Shown one piece after another: positions 1 through 9,093 of a DNA stretch of 64,000 nt. The translations under genes were made by a program, and so were the position numbers. Source of the stretch: Acidimicrobiaceae bacterium (GTDB lineage Bacteria; Actinomycetota; Acidimicrobiia; Acidimicrobiales; Ilumatobacteraceae); the NCBI GenBank assembly GCA_020637235.1, contig JACJWG010000010.1, positions 1 to 64,000 of the forward strand, read 5' to 3'. Within the stretch, counting starts at the first letter, position 1. Every line of letters begins with the position of its first letter. Under the pieces are notes generated by a model. That model was not told the origin of the DNA, did not search any database, and saw only the letters and a list, made by a program, of their open reading frames with translations.

Positions 1-1168
1 CCGAGGTGCGCGGCCCGAACGTCACGGTGCCGTGGTCCACCACGCCGGTGCCGTGCAGCGCCTTCAGCAGGTGTGTCTTCCCCGTGCCGTTCGGACCGAT
101 CAGGCCGACGCGTTCACCGTGATGCACCTCCTCGGAGAACGGCAGGAAGAGATCGCCGATCGACACCTGCTCGAACTTCACCACGCGACGAGCGGCATCG
201 GCGCCGCGGAGCTTCACGTGGATCTGCTGGTCGGGGACCGGCGGCGGCGGCGGGCCGGCGGCGACGAACTTCTCCCAGCGGGTCTCGGCCGCGTTGGCCT
301 TGGTGGCGTTCTTGAAGTTCTGCGCGGCGCGCTGCTTCATGATCTTCATGTGTTGGAACAGGCGTCGTTCCTCGTCGTTCCAGCGCTTCAACTCGTCGCC
401 GAGCAACTCCTGACGCTTCTGGCGCGCCTCGGGGAAGCTCGCGTACGAGCCGCCGTGCACCCAGCAGCCCGAGCCCTCGATCATCACGATCTTCGTCGAC
501 ACCCGCTCCAACAGGACGCGGTCGTGGCTCACCATCAGGATCGTCGAACGGCACTGGCGGATCTGGTCCTCGAGCCAGGCGCGCGTGGGGATGTCGAGGT
601 AGTTGTCGGGCTCGTCGAGCAGCAACACGTCGGCTCCCGAGGTGAGCAGCAGATCGAGCACGAGCCGTTTGCGCTCGCCGCCGGACAGCTCGCCCACCAG
701 GCGCGTCGCGACGTCGTCGACCGGTGTCTTCACGCTGCGTTGCGCAGCGGCGGCCCATGCCGCCTCGAGTTCGTACCCGCCGTGATCCCCCCAGTCGGCC
801 AGCGCCTCGGCGTACGCCATGCCGTCGTCGGTGCCGTCGGCGAGCGCCCGCTCGGCCGCCACGAGCGCGAGCCCGCTCGCGCGCAGCAACGGCGGCGCCA
901 CCTGCAGCAGCATCTCGCGGAGGGTGTCGGTGGGTCGAGACATGCCGACGTCCTGGGTCATGCGCAGCATCGAGCCGCCGATCGCGTACTCGCCCTCGTC
1001 GGCCTCCAGTTCACCGGACAGGATGCGCAGGATCGTGCTCTTGCCGACCCCGTTCACGCCCACCAGCGCCGCATGTTCACCCGGGGCGACCCCGAAGCTG
1101 ACGTCGAAGAAGAGCTGGTCGGCCCCTGGCGGCGCGTAGGCGAGTTCGGACACGACGATGCTGCTCAC
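1..1168 (-). CDS. ABC-F family ATP-binding protein (3' end beyond window)
   Basis: Soluble ABC-F protein with two ATP-binding domains and no membrane segments; family members act on ribosomes (translation factor or antibiotic protection). About 389 residues are visible, the C-terminus lies off the left edge. The first domain has Walker A GVNGVGKST (about residue 40), signature LSGGERKRL and Walker B LLLDEP, then a charged inter-domain linker rich in Lys/Arg/Glu, then a second Walker A GPNGTGKT near the window edge. I chose the GTG at 1168 (peptide start VSSIVVSEL, read as Met); a GTG five codons later is possible and no strong ribosome site decides. The domain assignment is secure, the biological role (EttA-like versus resistance) is not decided by the visible part. 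Confidence 0.9.
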   Translation of the reverse strand, partial: MSSIVVSELAYAPPGADQLFFDVSFGVAPGEHAALVGVNGVGKSTILRILSGELEADEGEYAIGGSMLRMTQDVGMSRPTDTLREMLLQVAPPLLRASGLALVAAERALADGTDDGMAYAEALADWGDHGGYELEAAWAAAAQRSVKTPVDDVATRLVGELSGGERKRLVLDLLLTSGADVLLLDEPDNYLDIPTRAWLEDQIRQCRSTILMVSHDRVLLERVSTKIVMIEGSGCWVHGGSYASFPEARQKRQELLGDELKRWNDEERRLFQHMKIMKQRAAQNFKNATKANAAETRWEKFVAAGPPPPPVPDQQIHVKLRGADAARRVVKFEQVSIGDLFLPFSEEVHHGERVGLIGPNGTGKTHLLKALHGTGVVDHGTVTFGPRTS

Positions 1169-1241
1169 GGCCGACGAGTCTCGCCGATCGCGACGCGTTC
1201 CGTCGCGACGGATTCGCCACGGCGGTGCCGGGTCGGCCGGG

Positions 1242-3425
1242 TCAGCCGATGTCCTCCCACATCTCGTTCGCAGCGGCCTCGTTGGTCTCGGCGGACACGA
1301 TGTCGGCGGTGAAGTCGTCGAACTGGCCGCTCTCCACCGCGTCGGTCATCGTCTCGATCGTCGACCCGGCAGCCGGACCGGCCGAAGCGAGCACGTCGCT
1401 CAGGTCGCCGCTGGCGGCCGACGCCGCGATGGCGGCGGGTTCGTTCGACGGAGACTCGCCGATCGACTCGACCGCGACCTGATGGACCAGCTCGCTGGGA
1501 GTCGGTGGCTCGGGGATCAGCTCGGTCGGCTCCGGCACGTCCGGCACCAGCTCACCGAGCGGCGGCGGATCGGGCAACACGGCGCCGAGCGCGTCGGCGT
1601 CGGGCAGGAGTCCCAACACGTCGGACGCGTCGGGCAGCAGCTGTCGGGCGTCGTCGCCACTCGGCAACACGCCGCTCAGGTCCGGTGCTCGGGGGACGAA
1701 GTCGGCCACGTCGCTCCCATCGGGAATCAGGTCGCGGACGTCATCGGTGGGATCCGGGATCATGTCGGCGATGTCGCCTGCGTCCGGCACGAGGTCGCCG
1801 AACGGCTCCATCCGGGCGCTCGCGTCCGAGGGCGCTCCGATCGGTGCGCTGGCCGCCGATGCGGTCGGGCCGGGCGCCCCACCGGCGCTGGGCCCGCTCG
1901 CGGCCGGGCCACCCGGATCGTTCGCCGACGTCGTCCCACTGGCGCTCATCTGCCCCTCCACGGCCGCCATCAGATAGTCGTCCGCCCGGTCGAGGTCGCT
2001 CGCATCGGGCAGCATGGCCCTGAGCATCCCGTCGAAGTCGTCCGTCGAATCCGGAACCACGTCCTCGAGCATCCCCTGGAAGTCGTCCGTCGACTCCGGG
2101 AGCATGTCTTGCATCATCCCGATCGGATCGTCGGGTACCTCGGGGACCAGCTCGTCGAACCGATCGACGAACTCGTCCGGCGAGTCGACCAGGTCCTGCA
2201 GATCGTCGGTGTCGGGAGCGATCGCCTGCAAGGCTGCTGCGTCGGGCATCAACCCGTCGAGCATCGGTGCCGTCGGCAACGCGACGTCGGCATCGAGGTT
2301 GGTGTTCCAGCTGCCGTCTGCGTTGCGTTCGAAGCCTCCGTCGACAGATCCGTCGACGACGCCGAGCGGCGTCGGCAGGACCACTTGCACCTCACCACCG
2401 ATGCTGATCGACCCGTCAGGGCCGCGCTCGATGTGGCCTTCTGCGTACGGCAGAGGCCCCCATTCGATGCCCGCATGGGCATCCACCCCGAACGAACCGT
2501 CGGTGCCGATCGAGCCGCCCGCTCCACCGACGATGTTCTCGGCACGAGCCGACACACCGTTCGTGCCCACCGATGCGCTCGCGTACAACACGTCCGGGAT
2601 GCCTGCCTCCGCCGACAGGTTGCCGTTCACATAGTCGACGTCGACGAGGCCGCCGGTCATCGTGTCCACCGGATCGAACACCATCGTGTCGGCCGCCGTG
2701 AGCCCCCAATCAGCCGTCGATGCGGCAGCGTCGACAGCGGCCATCCCGGCATCGCCGAGCCCCTCGGCCACGTCCTCGACCGCCGACATCGCCGCCGCAC
2801 CCGCATCCTCGACCACGGTCAGCGCGGCCTCGCCCACGTCCTCCGCCGCTGCGGCGGCGGCAGCGGCGGCACCCTCGGCAGCGATGCGGAGCTGGTCGGC
2901 CATCTGCAGCATGTGGACGCCGGCGAAACCGGGAAGGCTGGCTGCGACCTGGGCGTACTGTGCCGCCTGCGCGCCCAGGGCGACGGCCGAGGCGCCGAGC
3001 TCCTCGGCGGTGTACACCACCGCCTCGGCGACCGAACCGGCGGCATCGACCGCCGCGTCCACGACGACGGTGGCGGTGTCGGCCACCGCCGTGGCGGCGT
3101 CCTCCACCAGCCGGTAGCCGGCGGACATCGACTTCTCGACGAAGTCGGTGATCCAACTGCCGTCCCAGTCCTGCACCCACACCTCGACCATCTCGGCCGC
3201 ATCGACGATCGGAGCCGCGACGGTGGTGGCGAACCCGGCGCTGTACGTGACGCCGTCGATGATCAGGTTGCCCATCGCGTCGACGACCTCACCGGCCGCG
3301 TTGTACAGGAAGTTGACACCGTCGACGACCACGCCGGCGGTCTCCTCGGCCGCGCTCATCATCGCCTTCCCGGCGTCCTCGAGCGCCCCACCGGTCCACT
3401 CCCACGCATCGTCCAGAAAGCCCAT
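1242..3425 (-). CDS. Large Ala/Asp-rich repetitive protein of unknown function
   Basis: 727 residues, not recognised. Start ATG 3425 is set by GAGGAG eight bases upstream; the frame stays open further upstream but overlaps a divergent gene. Four regions are visible: residues 1-260 are Ala-rich amphipathic helices beginning MGFLDDAWEWTGG; about 265-400 are Gly/Asn/Asp-rich and look like beta repeats (SIGTDGSFGVDAHAGIEWG); about 400-640 hold a degenerate 11-13 residue repeat with the core LPDxxD (LLPDASDVLGLLPDADALG), broken by a Gly/Ser/Pro/Ala linker; the tail is acidic. There is no cysteine, signal peptide or clear membrane segment. It could be a structural, surface or type VII-like secreted protein, but nothing in the sequence proves this. 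The DcrB/LpqN-like gene at 3550 is divergent from it. Confidence 0.8.
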   Translation of the reverse strand: MGFLDDAWEWTGGALEDAGKAMMSAAEETAGVVVDGVNFLYNAAGEVVDAMGNLIIDGVTYSAGFATTVAAPIVDAAEMVEVWVQDWDGSWITDFVEKSMSAGYRLVEDAATAVADTATVVVDAAVDAAGSVAEAVVYTAEELGASAVALGAQAAQYAQVAASLPGFAGVHMLQMADQLRIAAEGAAAAAAAAAEDVGEAALTVVEDAGAAAMSAVEDVAEGLGDAGMAAVDAAASTADWGLTAADTMVFDPVDTMTGGLVDVDYVNGNLSAEAGIPDVLYASASVGTNGVSARAENIVGGAGGSIGTDGSFGVDAHAGIEWGPLPYAEGHIERGPDGSISIGGEVQVVLPTPLGVVDGSVDGGFERNADGSWNTNLDADVALPTAPMLDGLMPDAAALQAIAPDTDDLQDLVDSPDEFVDRFDELVPEVPDDPIGMMQDMLPESTDDFQGMLEDVVPDSTDDFDGMLRAMLPDASDLDRADDYLMAAVEGQMSASGTTSANDPGGPAASGPSAGGAPGPTASAASAPIGAPSDASARMEPFGDLVPDAGDIADMIPDPTDDVRDLIPDGSDVADFVPRAPDLSGVLPSGDDARQLLPDASDVLGLLPDADALGAVLPDPPPLGELVPDVPEPTELIPEPPTPSELVHQVAVESIGESPSNEPAAIAASAASGDLSDVLASAGPAAGSTIETMTDAVESGQFDDFTADIVSAETNEAAANEMWEDIG

Positions 3426-3549
3426 CGCCAGCTCCTCTCGTCGACCGCTCTCGTGCGCCCGTTCGACGGATGCTGACAGCGTCCGTCGATCCGCAACACC
3501 GGGAACGTTCCCGGTTCCGCTCCCGGGAGGTCGTGCGTACAGTCGCCAC

Positions 3550-4068
3550 ATGGCAGCACCCACGATCGCCCCCGTTCGCACCGCCGGCGTGGTCACCCAA
3601 CCGAGCTCGATGCTCCCGGGCATCCCACCGTTCCTGTTCTCGGTTCCCGAGGGATGGGTGCTCGACGAGTCACCCGGCGCCGTCGCCACCGTGCACACCG
3701 CCGAACCCGTCGACGGCTTCTGGATCAACGCGATCCTGAGCCACGACAAGGTGGCGCGCTCGGTCGACTTCAAGCAGGCCGCGGCCGTCACCTGGCTCCG
3801 GCTCGCCGAACGGGCCCCCGACGTGCAGATGACGGCCGAGAAGTTCGTCCGCGTCGGCCGGCTCCCGGTGTACGTGCGGTCGTCGGAGATGACGATCGTC
3901 GACACCGGCAGGCGGGTGTCGCAACTGCACGCGATCTTCTTCGCGCCCGTTCGCGGGCCGGGCAAGGTGGTCGACTTCTTCCAGCTCGTGTGTACGGCAC
4001 CGGTCGAACACGTCGACGAGGTGGCGCCCGCGATGATCGGGATGATCCGCAGCTTCCGCTTCGTCTGA
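3550..4068 (+). CDS. DcrB/LpqN-like (PsbP-fold) protein
   Basis: 172 residues. The body FLFSVPEGWVLDESPGAVATV ... AFFxPV-like strand pattern and a C-terminal MIGMIRSFRFV resemble the DcrB/DUF1795/LpqN group, small alpha-beta proteins often lipid-anchored or exported in actinobacteria. No signal peptide or lipobox is present here, so this copy is probably cytosolic or exported by another route. ATG 3550 was chosen because the open frame upstream runs back into the divergent repetitive-protein gene and the homologous part starts about 25 residues after this ATG. Only 124 bp separate it from the divergent gene at 3425, so shared regulation is possible. Family call is moderate, function unknown. 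Confidence 0.65.
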   Translation: MAAPTIAPVRTAGVVTQPSSMLPGIPPFLFSVPEGWVLDESPGAVATVHTAEPVDGFWINAILSHDKVARSVDFKQAAAVTWLRLAERAPDVQMTAEKFVRVGRLPVYVRSSEMTIVDTGRRVSQLHAIFFAPVRGPGKVVDFFQLVCTAPVEHVDEVAPAMIGMIRSFRFV

Positions 4069-4106
4069 CGGGCACCCGGCTCTGCGGGCACGGGTCGTTG
4101 GCCCCT

Positions 4107-4125
4107 GTCGCCCGGCCGGGGCGAC
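4107..4125. terminator. GC-rich hairpin after the DcrB-like gene
   Basis: A 7-bp perfect stem (GTCGCCC/GGGCGAC) with a 5-nt loop lies 38 bp past the stop codon at 4068 and about 40 bp before hoxE. There is no T-run, as is common in high-G+C genomes. It probably insulates the hydrogenase operon from upstream transcription. Confidence 0.4.
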
Positions 4126-4167
4126 GCTCACCATGGAGACCGAGTCGTCACGGCGAGCGAGGGGTTC

Positions 4168-4722
4168 ATGAGCGACACGGCACTCGAAGCCGGCGCATCG
4201 GCGTCCGGGTCCCGGCACACGGTCGATCCGGGCCGCCCCGAGCACCCCTCGGGCGACGATCGGTTCGCGCTCGTCGACACGCACCTGAGGCGTGTGCACG
4301 ACGCGCAGGACCAGTTGATCGAGACCCTCCACGTCGCACAGGACGTCTTCGGGTTCCTGAGCGACGACGTGCTCCTCTACGTGGCGCGGGCGCTGCGATT
4401 GCCGCCGAGCATGGTGTACGGGGTGGCGACCTTCTACCACCTGTTCACGTTCGAGCCGCCCGGCGAGCACACGTGCACGGTGTGCACCGGGACGGCGTGT
4501 TTCGTCAAGGGTGCCGACGACATCGTCGCCGACGTCGCCACGGCCCACGGCGTCCACGTCGGCGACACCTCCGCCGACGGGCGGTTGACGTTGCGCACCG
4601 CTCGCTGCCTCGGCTCGTGCGGACTCGCGCCGGTGGTGGTGCTCGACGGGGTGGTGCACGGCCATCAGAGCCCGTCGGGTGCGCTGGCGCTGCTCGATGG
4701 CGAACTCGGCGGCGTTCGCTGA
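4168..4722 (+). CDS. hoxE: HoxE, diaphorase [2Fe-2S] subunit of NAD-linked [NiFe] hydrogenase
   Basis: 184-residue NuoE-like thioredoxin-fold protein that carries one [2Fe-2S] cluster and relays electrons in the diaphorase module. The four ligands are visible as CTGTAC (C-x4-C) and CLGSC (C-x3-C); the helical segment LPPSMVYGVATFYHLF is typical of NuoE/HoxE. The first 30 residues form a variable tail. Start ATG is preceded by GAGGGG. First gene of a six-gene operon; its stop overlaps the hoxF start by one base (TGATG). Identification as HoxE rather than complex I NuoE rests on the following hydrogenase Y and H genes and the lack of other nuo genes. Confidence 0.92.
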   Translation: MSDTALEAGASASGSRHTVDPGRPEHPSGDDRFALVDTHLRRVHDAQDQLIETLHVAQDVFGFLSDDVLLYVARALRLPPSMVYGVATFYHLFTFEPPGEHTCTVCTGTACFVKGADDIVADVATAHGVHVGDTSADGRLTLRTARCLGSCGLAPVVVLDGVVHGHQSPSGALALLDGELGGVR

Positions 4723-6350
4723 TGGCCGCACCGATCGACCTGCACGAGGTGGCCGAGCGCGAGCGCGAGGAGCAGTTCCGCACGCCGCTGCGCGTGCACG
4801 TGTGCCACTCGACGTCGTGTGCGACCGCAGGTTCGGGGGCGGTGCTGCAGGCCGCCCGCGACCTCGCCGAGGGCGACCTCGCCAGCTCCGTCGCGGTGTC
4901 GCCCACCGGGTGCATGGGCCTGTGCAGCGCCGGCCCGCTGCTGCGCGTGGTGGAACGCGGTGGCGGCCAGCACGACTATCACCACGTCACCGGCGCCGCC
5001 GCCGAGCGGATCGTGCGTCACCACGCCGATCGCGGTGCGGCCGTGCCCGAGCACCGCCTCGACACCGCGCTGCCGTTCTTCGCCCGCCAGCATCGCGTCG
5101 TGCTGGCCAACGCTGGCGAGATCGACCCCGACCGGATCGAGTCGTACGTGGCGCACGGTGGGTACGCCGCACTGGAGCGGGCGCTCACCTCGATGACACC
5201 CGAGGACGTCCTCGATCAGGTGCGGCGGTCGCGGCTACGCGGCCGGGGCGGCGCCGGTTACCCGACGGCCAACAAGTGGGCGCTGCTGGCCGCCGCACCC
5301 GGTCCGGTGAAGTACGTCGTCGCCAACGGCGACGAGGGCGACCCCGGCGCCTACATGGACCGCACGATCATGGAGGACGACCCGCATCGTGTGCTCGAGG
5401 GCATCGCACTCGCGGCCTACGCCACAGGTGCCCGTCACGCGTACATCTACGTCCGCGCCGAATACCCGCGAGCCGTCGAACGCCTCGACCGGGCGATCAA
5501 GGTGGCACGCCGCAACCGCCTCCTCGGCCGGCGCATCCTCGACACCGACGTCGACCTCGACATCGAGATCCGCATCGGCGCCGGTGCGTTCGTGTGCGGT
5601 GAGGAGACCGCGCTGCTGGCTTCGATCGAGGGTCGTCGCGGCACGCCTCGGCTGCGTCCGCCGTACCCCACCGAGCGTGGCCTGTTCGGTGCACCGACGA
5701 TGATCAACAACGTCGAGACGCTCGCCAACATCGCACCGATCGTCGCCAACGGCGGCGACTGGTTCGCGTCGATCGGCACGCCGGGCAGCACCGGCACCAA
5801 GGTGTTCGCCCTCGCCGGCGACCTGGTGAACACCGGTCTGATCGAGGTGCCGATGGGCACCACGTTGCGCGACATCGTCGAGGACATCGGCGGCGGCATG
5901 ACGGAGGGCCACACGTTCAAGGCGGCTCAGACCGGCGGGCCCTCCGGCGGCTGCATCCCCGCCCGCTACCTCGACACGCCCGTCGACTACGACAGCCTGC
6001 GCGCCCTCGGCTCGATCATGGGCTCGGGTGGGCTGATCGTGATGGACGACCGCACGCGCATGCCCGACGTCGCCCGGTTCTTCATGGAGTTCTCGAAGGA
6101 CGAGAGCTGTGGTGCCTGTGCGCCGTGCCGCGCCGGCACCGTGCAGATGCACCACCTGCTCACCACGATCTCGAGTGGCCGGGGACGCCGCCGTGACCTG
6201 CGCGACCTCGAGCACCTGTGCGCCGTCGTGCGCGACACCAGCCTGTGCGGGCTCGGGCAGACCGCACCGAACCCGGTGCTCAGCACCCTGCAGTACTTCC
6301 GCGACGAGTACGAGGCGCTGATCGCCCCTGCGGAGGGCGGACATGGCTGA
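4722..6350 (+). CDS. hoxF: HoxF, NAD-binding FMN/Fe-S diaphorase subunit
   Basis: 542 residues. It oxidises or reduces NAD(H) with FMN and passes electrons to the hydrogenase dimer. Domain order: N-terminal thioredoxin-like [2Fe-2S] domain (CHSTSC ... CMGLC), NuoF-type FMN/NAD domain with GRGGAGYPTANKW and NGDEGDPGAYMDR, an SLBB region, and the C-terminal [4Fe-4S] motif CGACAPC with a later Cys in SLCGLG. Start ATG 4722 overlaps the hoxE stop; the longer open frame upstream is an antisense-like artefact through hoxE. It overlaps hoxU by 8 bp, so the two are translationally coupled. Confidence 0.95.
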   Translation: MAAPIDLHEVAEREREEQFRTPLRVHVCHSTSCATAGSGAVLQAARDLAEGDLASSVAVSPTGCMGLCSAGPLLRVVERGGGQHDYHHVTGAAAERIVRHHADRGAAVPEHRLDTALPFFARQHRVVLANAGEIDPDRIESYVAHGGYAALERALTSMTPEDVLDQVRRSRLRGRGGAGYPTANKWALLAAAPGPVKYVVANGDEGDPGAYMDRTIMEDDPHRVLEGIALAAYATGARHAYIYVRAEYPRAVERLDRAIKVARRNRLLGRRILDTDVDLDIEIRIGAGAFVCGEETALLASIEGRRGTPRLRPPYPTERGLFGAPTMINNVETLANIAPIVANGGDWFASIGTPGSTGTKVFALAGDLVNTGLIEVPMGTTLRDIVEDIGGGMTEGHTFKAAQTGGPSGGCIPARYLDTPVDYDSLRALGSIMGSGGLIVMDDRTRMPDVARFFMEFSKDESCGACAPCRAGTVQMHHLLTTISSGRGRRRDLRDLEHLCAVVRDTSLCGLGQTAPNPVLSTLQYFRDEYEALIAPAEGGHG

Positions 6351-7083
6351 GCGCGTGCCCACGGTGCCGATCACGATCGACGGTGTCGAGATGGAGGCCA
6401 CCGCCGGCGAGACCGTGCTGCAGTGTGCACGGCGCCACGGGGTCGACATCCCGTCGCTGTGCTTCCTCGAAGGCCTGTCCCCCGTCGGCGGCTGCCGGCT
6501 GTGCGTCGTGGAGGTGGCCGAGGATCTGCGGTTGCGCCCTGCCTGTGCCACCACCGTCACCAGCGACATGGAGGTGACCACACAGTCGTCGCGCCTGCGG
6601 TCGTATCGGCGGTCGATCCTGGAACTGTTGTTCGCCGAGGGCAATCACGTGTGCGCCGTGTGCGTGTCGAACGGTGCGTGCGAGCTGCAGGACGTCGCCG
6701 TGCGCTGCGGCATGGACCACGTCCGCTACGAGCTGCAGGCGCCGCGGCGGCGTGTCGACGCATCGCACCCGCGGTACGTGTTCGATCCCAACCGCTGCAT
6801 CCTGTGCACGCGCTGCGTGCGGGTGTGCGACGAGATCGAGGGCGCCCACGTGTGGGACGTCGCCCACCGCGGCCACGGCGCCGAGTTGGTCACCGACCTG
6901 CACCGTCCCTGGGGCGAGTCGACGTCGTGCACGTGGTGCGGCAAGTGTGTCGCCTCGTGCCCCACCGGCGCTTTGAGCCACCAGGGATCGTCGGTCGGCG
7001 AGATGCGCCACACACCCGACATGATCGCCTGGCTGGTCGCCGCCCGCCGGCGCGAGTGGACCGAACGGGAGGCCCGCCGATGA
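6343..7083 (+). CDS. hoxU: HoxU, Fe-S electron-transfer subunit
   Basis: 246 residues, NuoG N-terminus-like. Region 1-80 is a plant-type [2Fe-2S] ferredoxin domain (CxxxxGGCRLC pattern, CFLEGLSPVGGCRLC), followed by the His/Cys [4Fe-4S] segment around HVCAVCVSNGACELQ, and two ferredoxin-type [4Fe-4S] motifs, CILCTRCVRVC and CTWCGKCVASCP. It links HoxF to HoxY. GGAGGGCGGAC upstream of ATG 6343 is a good ribosome site. The stop TGA overlaps the ATG of hoxY. Confidence 0.95.
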   Translation: MAERVPTVPITIDGVEMEATAGETVLQCARRHGVDIPSLCFLEGLSPVGGCRLCVVEVAEDLRLRPACATTVTSDMEVTTQSSRLRSYRRSILELLFAEGNHVCAVCVSNGACELQDVAVRCGMDHVRYELQAPRRRVDASHPRYVFDPNRCILCTRCVRVCDEIEGAHVWDVAHRGHGAELVTDLHRPWGESTSCTWCGKCVASCPTGALSHQGSSVGEMRHTPDMIAWLVAARRREWTEREARR

Positions 7084-7622
7084 CCCGACCCCGCCTCGCG
7101 ACCGTGTGGCTCGGCGGGTGCTCGGGCTGTCACATGTCGTTGCTCGACACCGACGAGTGGCTGTTCGAGCTGGCTGCGGCCGCCGACCTGGTGTACAGCC
7201 CGATCGTGGACGTGAAGGAGTTCCCGCACGACGTCGACGTGTGCCTGGTGGAGGGTGCCGTCGCGAACGAGGACAACCTCGAGTTCGCGCGCCTGGTGCG
7301 CGAACGTTCGGCGATCGTCGTGTCGTTCGGTGACTGCGCGGTGTCGGGCAACGTGACCGCGATGCGCAATCCGCTCGGTGATCCCGAGGGCATCCTCCGC
7401 CGCGTCTACGTCGACGCACCCGACCGCGACGCGCAGGTGCCGCACGCGCCAGGCATCGTGCCGCTGCTGCTGGCACAGGTGCGGCCCCTGCACCAGGTGA
7501 TCGACGTCGACGCCTTCGTGCCGGGTTGCCCAGCACCCGCCGGACGGATCCGCGAGGCGATCGAGGCGCTGCTCGCCGGTCGCCGCCCACCCACTACCGG
7601 CGAGTCGATCCGGTTCGGATGA
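7080..7622 (+). CDS. hoxY: HoxY, small subunit of [NiFe] hydrogenase
   Basis: 180 residues, cytosolic small subunit carrying the proximal [4Fe-4S] cluster next to the NiFe site. Ligand motifs visible: GGCSGCHMS near residue 12, FGDCAVSGN near 85 and PGCPAP near 150. The short length and absence of a Tat signal are typical of group 3d (NAD-linked) hydrogenases. ATG 7080 overlaps the hoxU stop by four bases (ATGA). Confidence 0.95.
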   Translation: MTRPRLATVWLGGCSGCHMSLLDTDEWLFELAAAADLVYSPIVDVKEFPHDVDVCLVEGAVANEDNLEFARLVRERSAIVVSFGDCAVSGNVTAMRNPLGDPEGILRRVYVDAPDRDAQVPHAPGIVPLLLAQVRPLHQVIDVDAFVPGCPAPAGRIREAIEALLAGRRPPTTGESIRFG

Positions 7623-7653
7623 TGCAGCTGACATGGCAGCGGAGGAGCACACG

Positions 7654-9093
7654 ATGCCGCACACGGTGACGATCGATCCGGTCTCACGGATCGAGGGCCA
7701 CGCGAAGGTGACGATCACGCTCGACGACGCGGGGTCGGTGGCCTCGGCGCGTTTCCACGTGACCGAGTTCCGTGGGTTCGAGGCGTTCTGCGTCGGACGG
7801 CCGGTGTGGGAGATGCCGAGCCTCACGGCCCGTACCTGTGGCATCTGCCCGGTGAGCCATCTGCTCGCCTCCGCGAAGGCCGGCGACGCCGTGATGGGTG
7901 CCCACATCCCGCCCGCCGCCGTGCTGCTGCGGCGTGTCGCCAACCTCGGACAGATCATCCAGAGCCACGCGCTCAGCTTCTTCCACCTCAGTTCGCCCGA
8001 CCTGCTCCTCGGTTGGGACGCCGACCCCGCGCGTCGCAACGTGTTCGGCGTGATGGCTGCCGAACCCGACCTCGCCCGTCGCGGCATCCGGCTGCGCAGC
8101 TTCGGGCAGTCGGTGATCGAGGCGATCGCCGGCCGCAAGGTGCACTCCCCCGGCATCGTGCCCGGCGGCGTGGCGAACCCGATGAGCGCCGAGACCCGTG
8201 ACGACCTGCGCGACCGGCTCGCCGAGGCACACGCCACGGCGCAGAACGCGCTCACGCTGTTCGTCGGTCTGCTCGACGGCCTCGACCGGGAGATCCGCAG
8301 CTTCGGCGACTTCCCGAGCCTGTTCCTCGGCCTCGCCAACGACGAGGGCGTGTGGGCCCACGACGGCGGGCACCTGCGTTTCGTCGACGCCACCGGTGCC
8401 GTGGTGGCCGACCACATCGACGCCGCCGACTACCGCGACTGGATCGGCGAGGCGGTGCAGCACGACTCGTACCTGAAGTCGCCGTACTTCAAGCCGCTCG
8501 TCGACCGCCACGACGACGTCAACCGTGGCATGTACCGCGTGGGGCCACTGGCCCGCCTGAACGTCTGTGCGACGATGGGCTCGCCACTCGCCGACGAGGC
8601 CCTCGCCGCGTACCGCGAACGTGCCGGTGGCATCGCGACCTCGTCGTTCTTCGCACACTGGGCCCGCCTGATCGAGGTGATCGCGGCGACCGAGCAGATG
8701 GCCACGCTGCTCGCCGACGACACGATCCTCGACCCCATGGTGCGTGCCACGGGCCGGATCAGCCACCCCCGAGGGGTCGGCGTGTCGGAGGCACCGCGAG
8801 GCACCCTCTTCCACGACTACACCGTCGACGAGTACGGGTTGCTCGAGCACGTGAACATGATCATCGCGACCGGTCAGAACAACCTGGCGATGAACGCCAC
8901 CGTGTTGCAGATCGCCCGGGAGTGGATCGACGGGCCCGACATCCCCGAGCCGGTGCTCAACCGGATCGAGGCCGGGATCCGCGCGTTCGACCCGTGCCTC
9001 AGCTGCTCCACCCACGCGATCGGTCAGATGCCGCTCGCCGTCGAGCTGCTCGACGCTTCGGGGGCACGGATCAGCGAGCGTCGTCGTGGCTGA
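7654..9093 (+). CDS. hoxH: HoxH, large catalytic subunit of [NiFe] hydrogenase
   Basis: 479 residues from the ATG at 7654, which has GGAGGAG seven bases upstream; an in-frame ATG at 7633 would add seven residues and lacks a site. It binds the NiFe(CN)2CO centre and oxidises or evolves H2. Metal-binding motifs: RTCGICPVSH (Cys62, Cys65) and the C-terminal DPCLSCSTH. After the last ligand His there is a tail of about 25 residues, the peptide removed by the maturation protease once Ni is inserted; the protease gene hoxW follows. SRIEGHAKV near the N-terminus is the conserved family start. The stop overlaps hoxW by 8 bp. Confidence 0.95.
   Translation: MPHTVTIDPVSRIEGHAKVTITLDDAGSVASARFHVTEFRGFEAFCVGRPVWEMPSLTARTCGICPVSHLLASAKAGDAVMGAHIPPAAVLLRRVANLGQIIQSHALSFFHLSSPDLLLGWDADPARRNVFGVMAAEPDLARRGIRLRSFGQSVIEAIAGRKVHSPGIVPGGVANPMSAETRDDLRDRLAEAHATAQNALTLFVGLLDGLDREIRSFGDFPSLFLGLANDEGVWAHDGGHLRFVDATGAVVADHIDAADYRDWIGEAVQHDSYLKSPYFKPLVDRHDDVNRGMYRVGPLARLNVCATMGSPLADEALAAYRERAGGIATSSFFAHWARLIEVIAATEQMATLLADDTILDPMVRATGRISHPRGVGVSEAPRGTLFHDYTVDEYGLLEHVNMIIATGQNNLAMNATVLQIAREWIDGPDIPEPVLNRIEAGIRAFDPCLSCSTHAIGQMPLAVELLDASGARISERRRG

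Noticed and set aside
32..1312. Long plus-strand open frame of 426 codons at the left edge
   Set aside because: It is antisense to the ABC-F gene, whose minus-strand frame has two Walker A motifs and a signature; the plus frame has Arg/Ala-rich composition without motifs.
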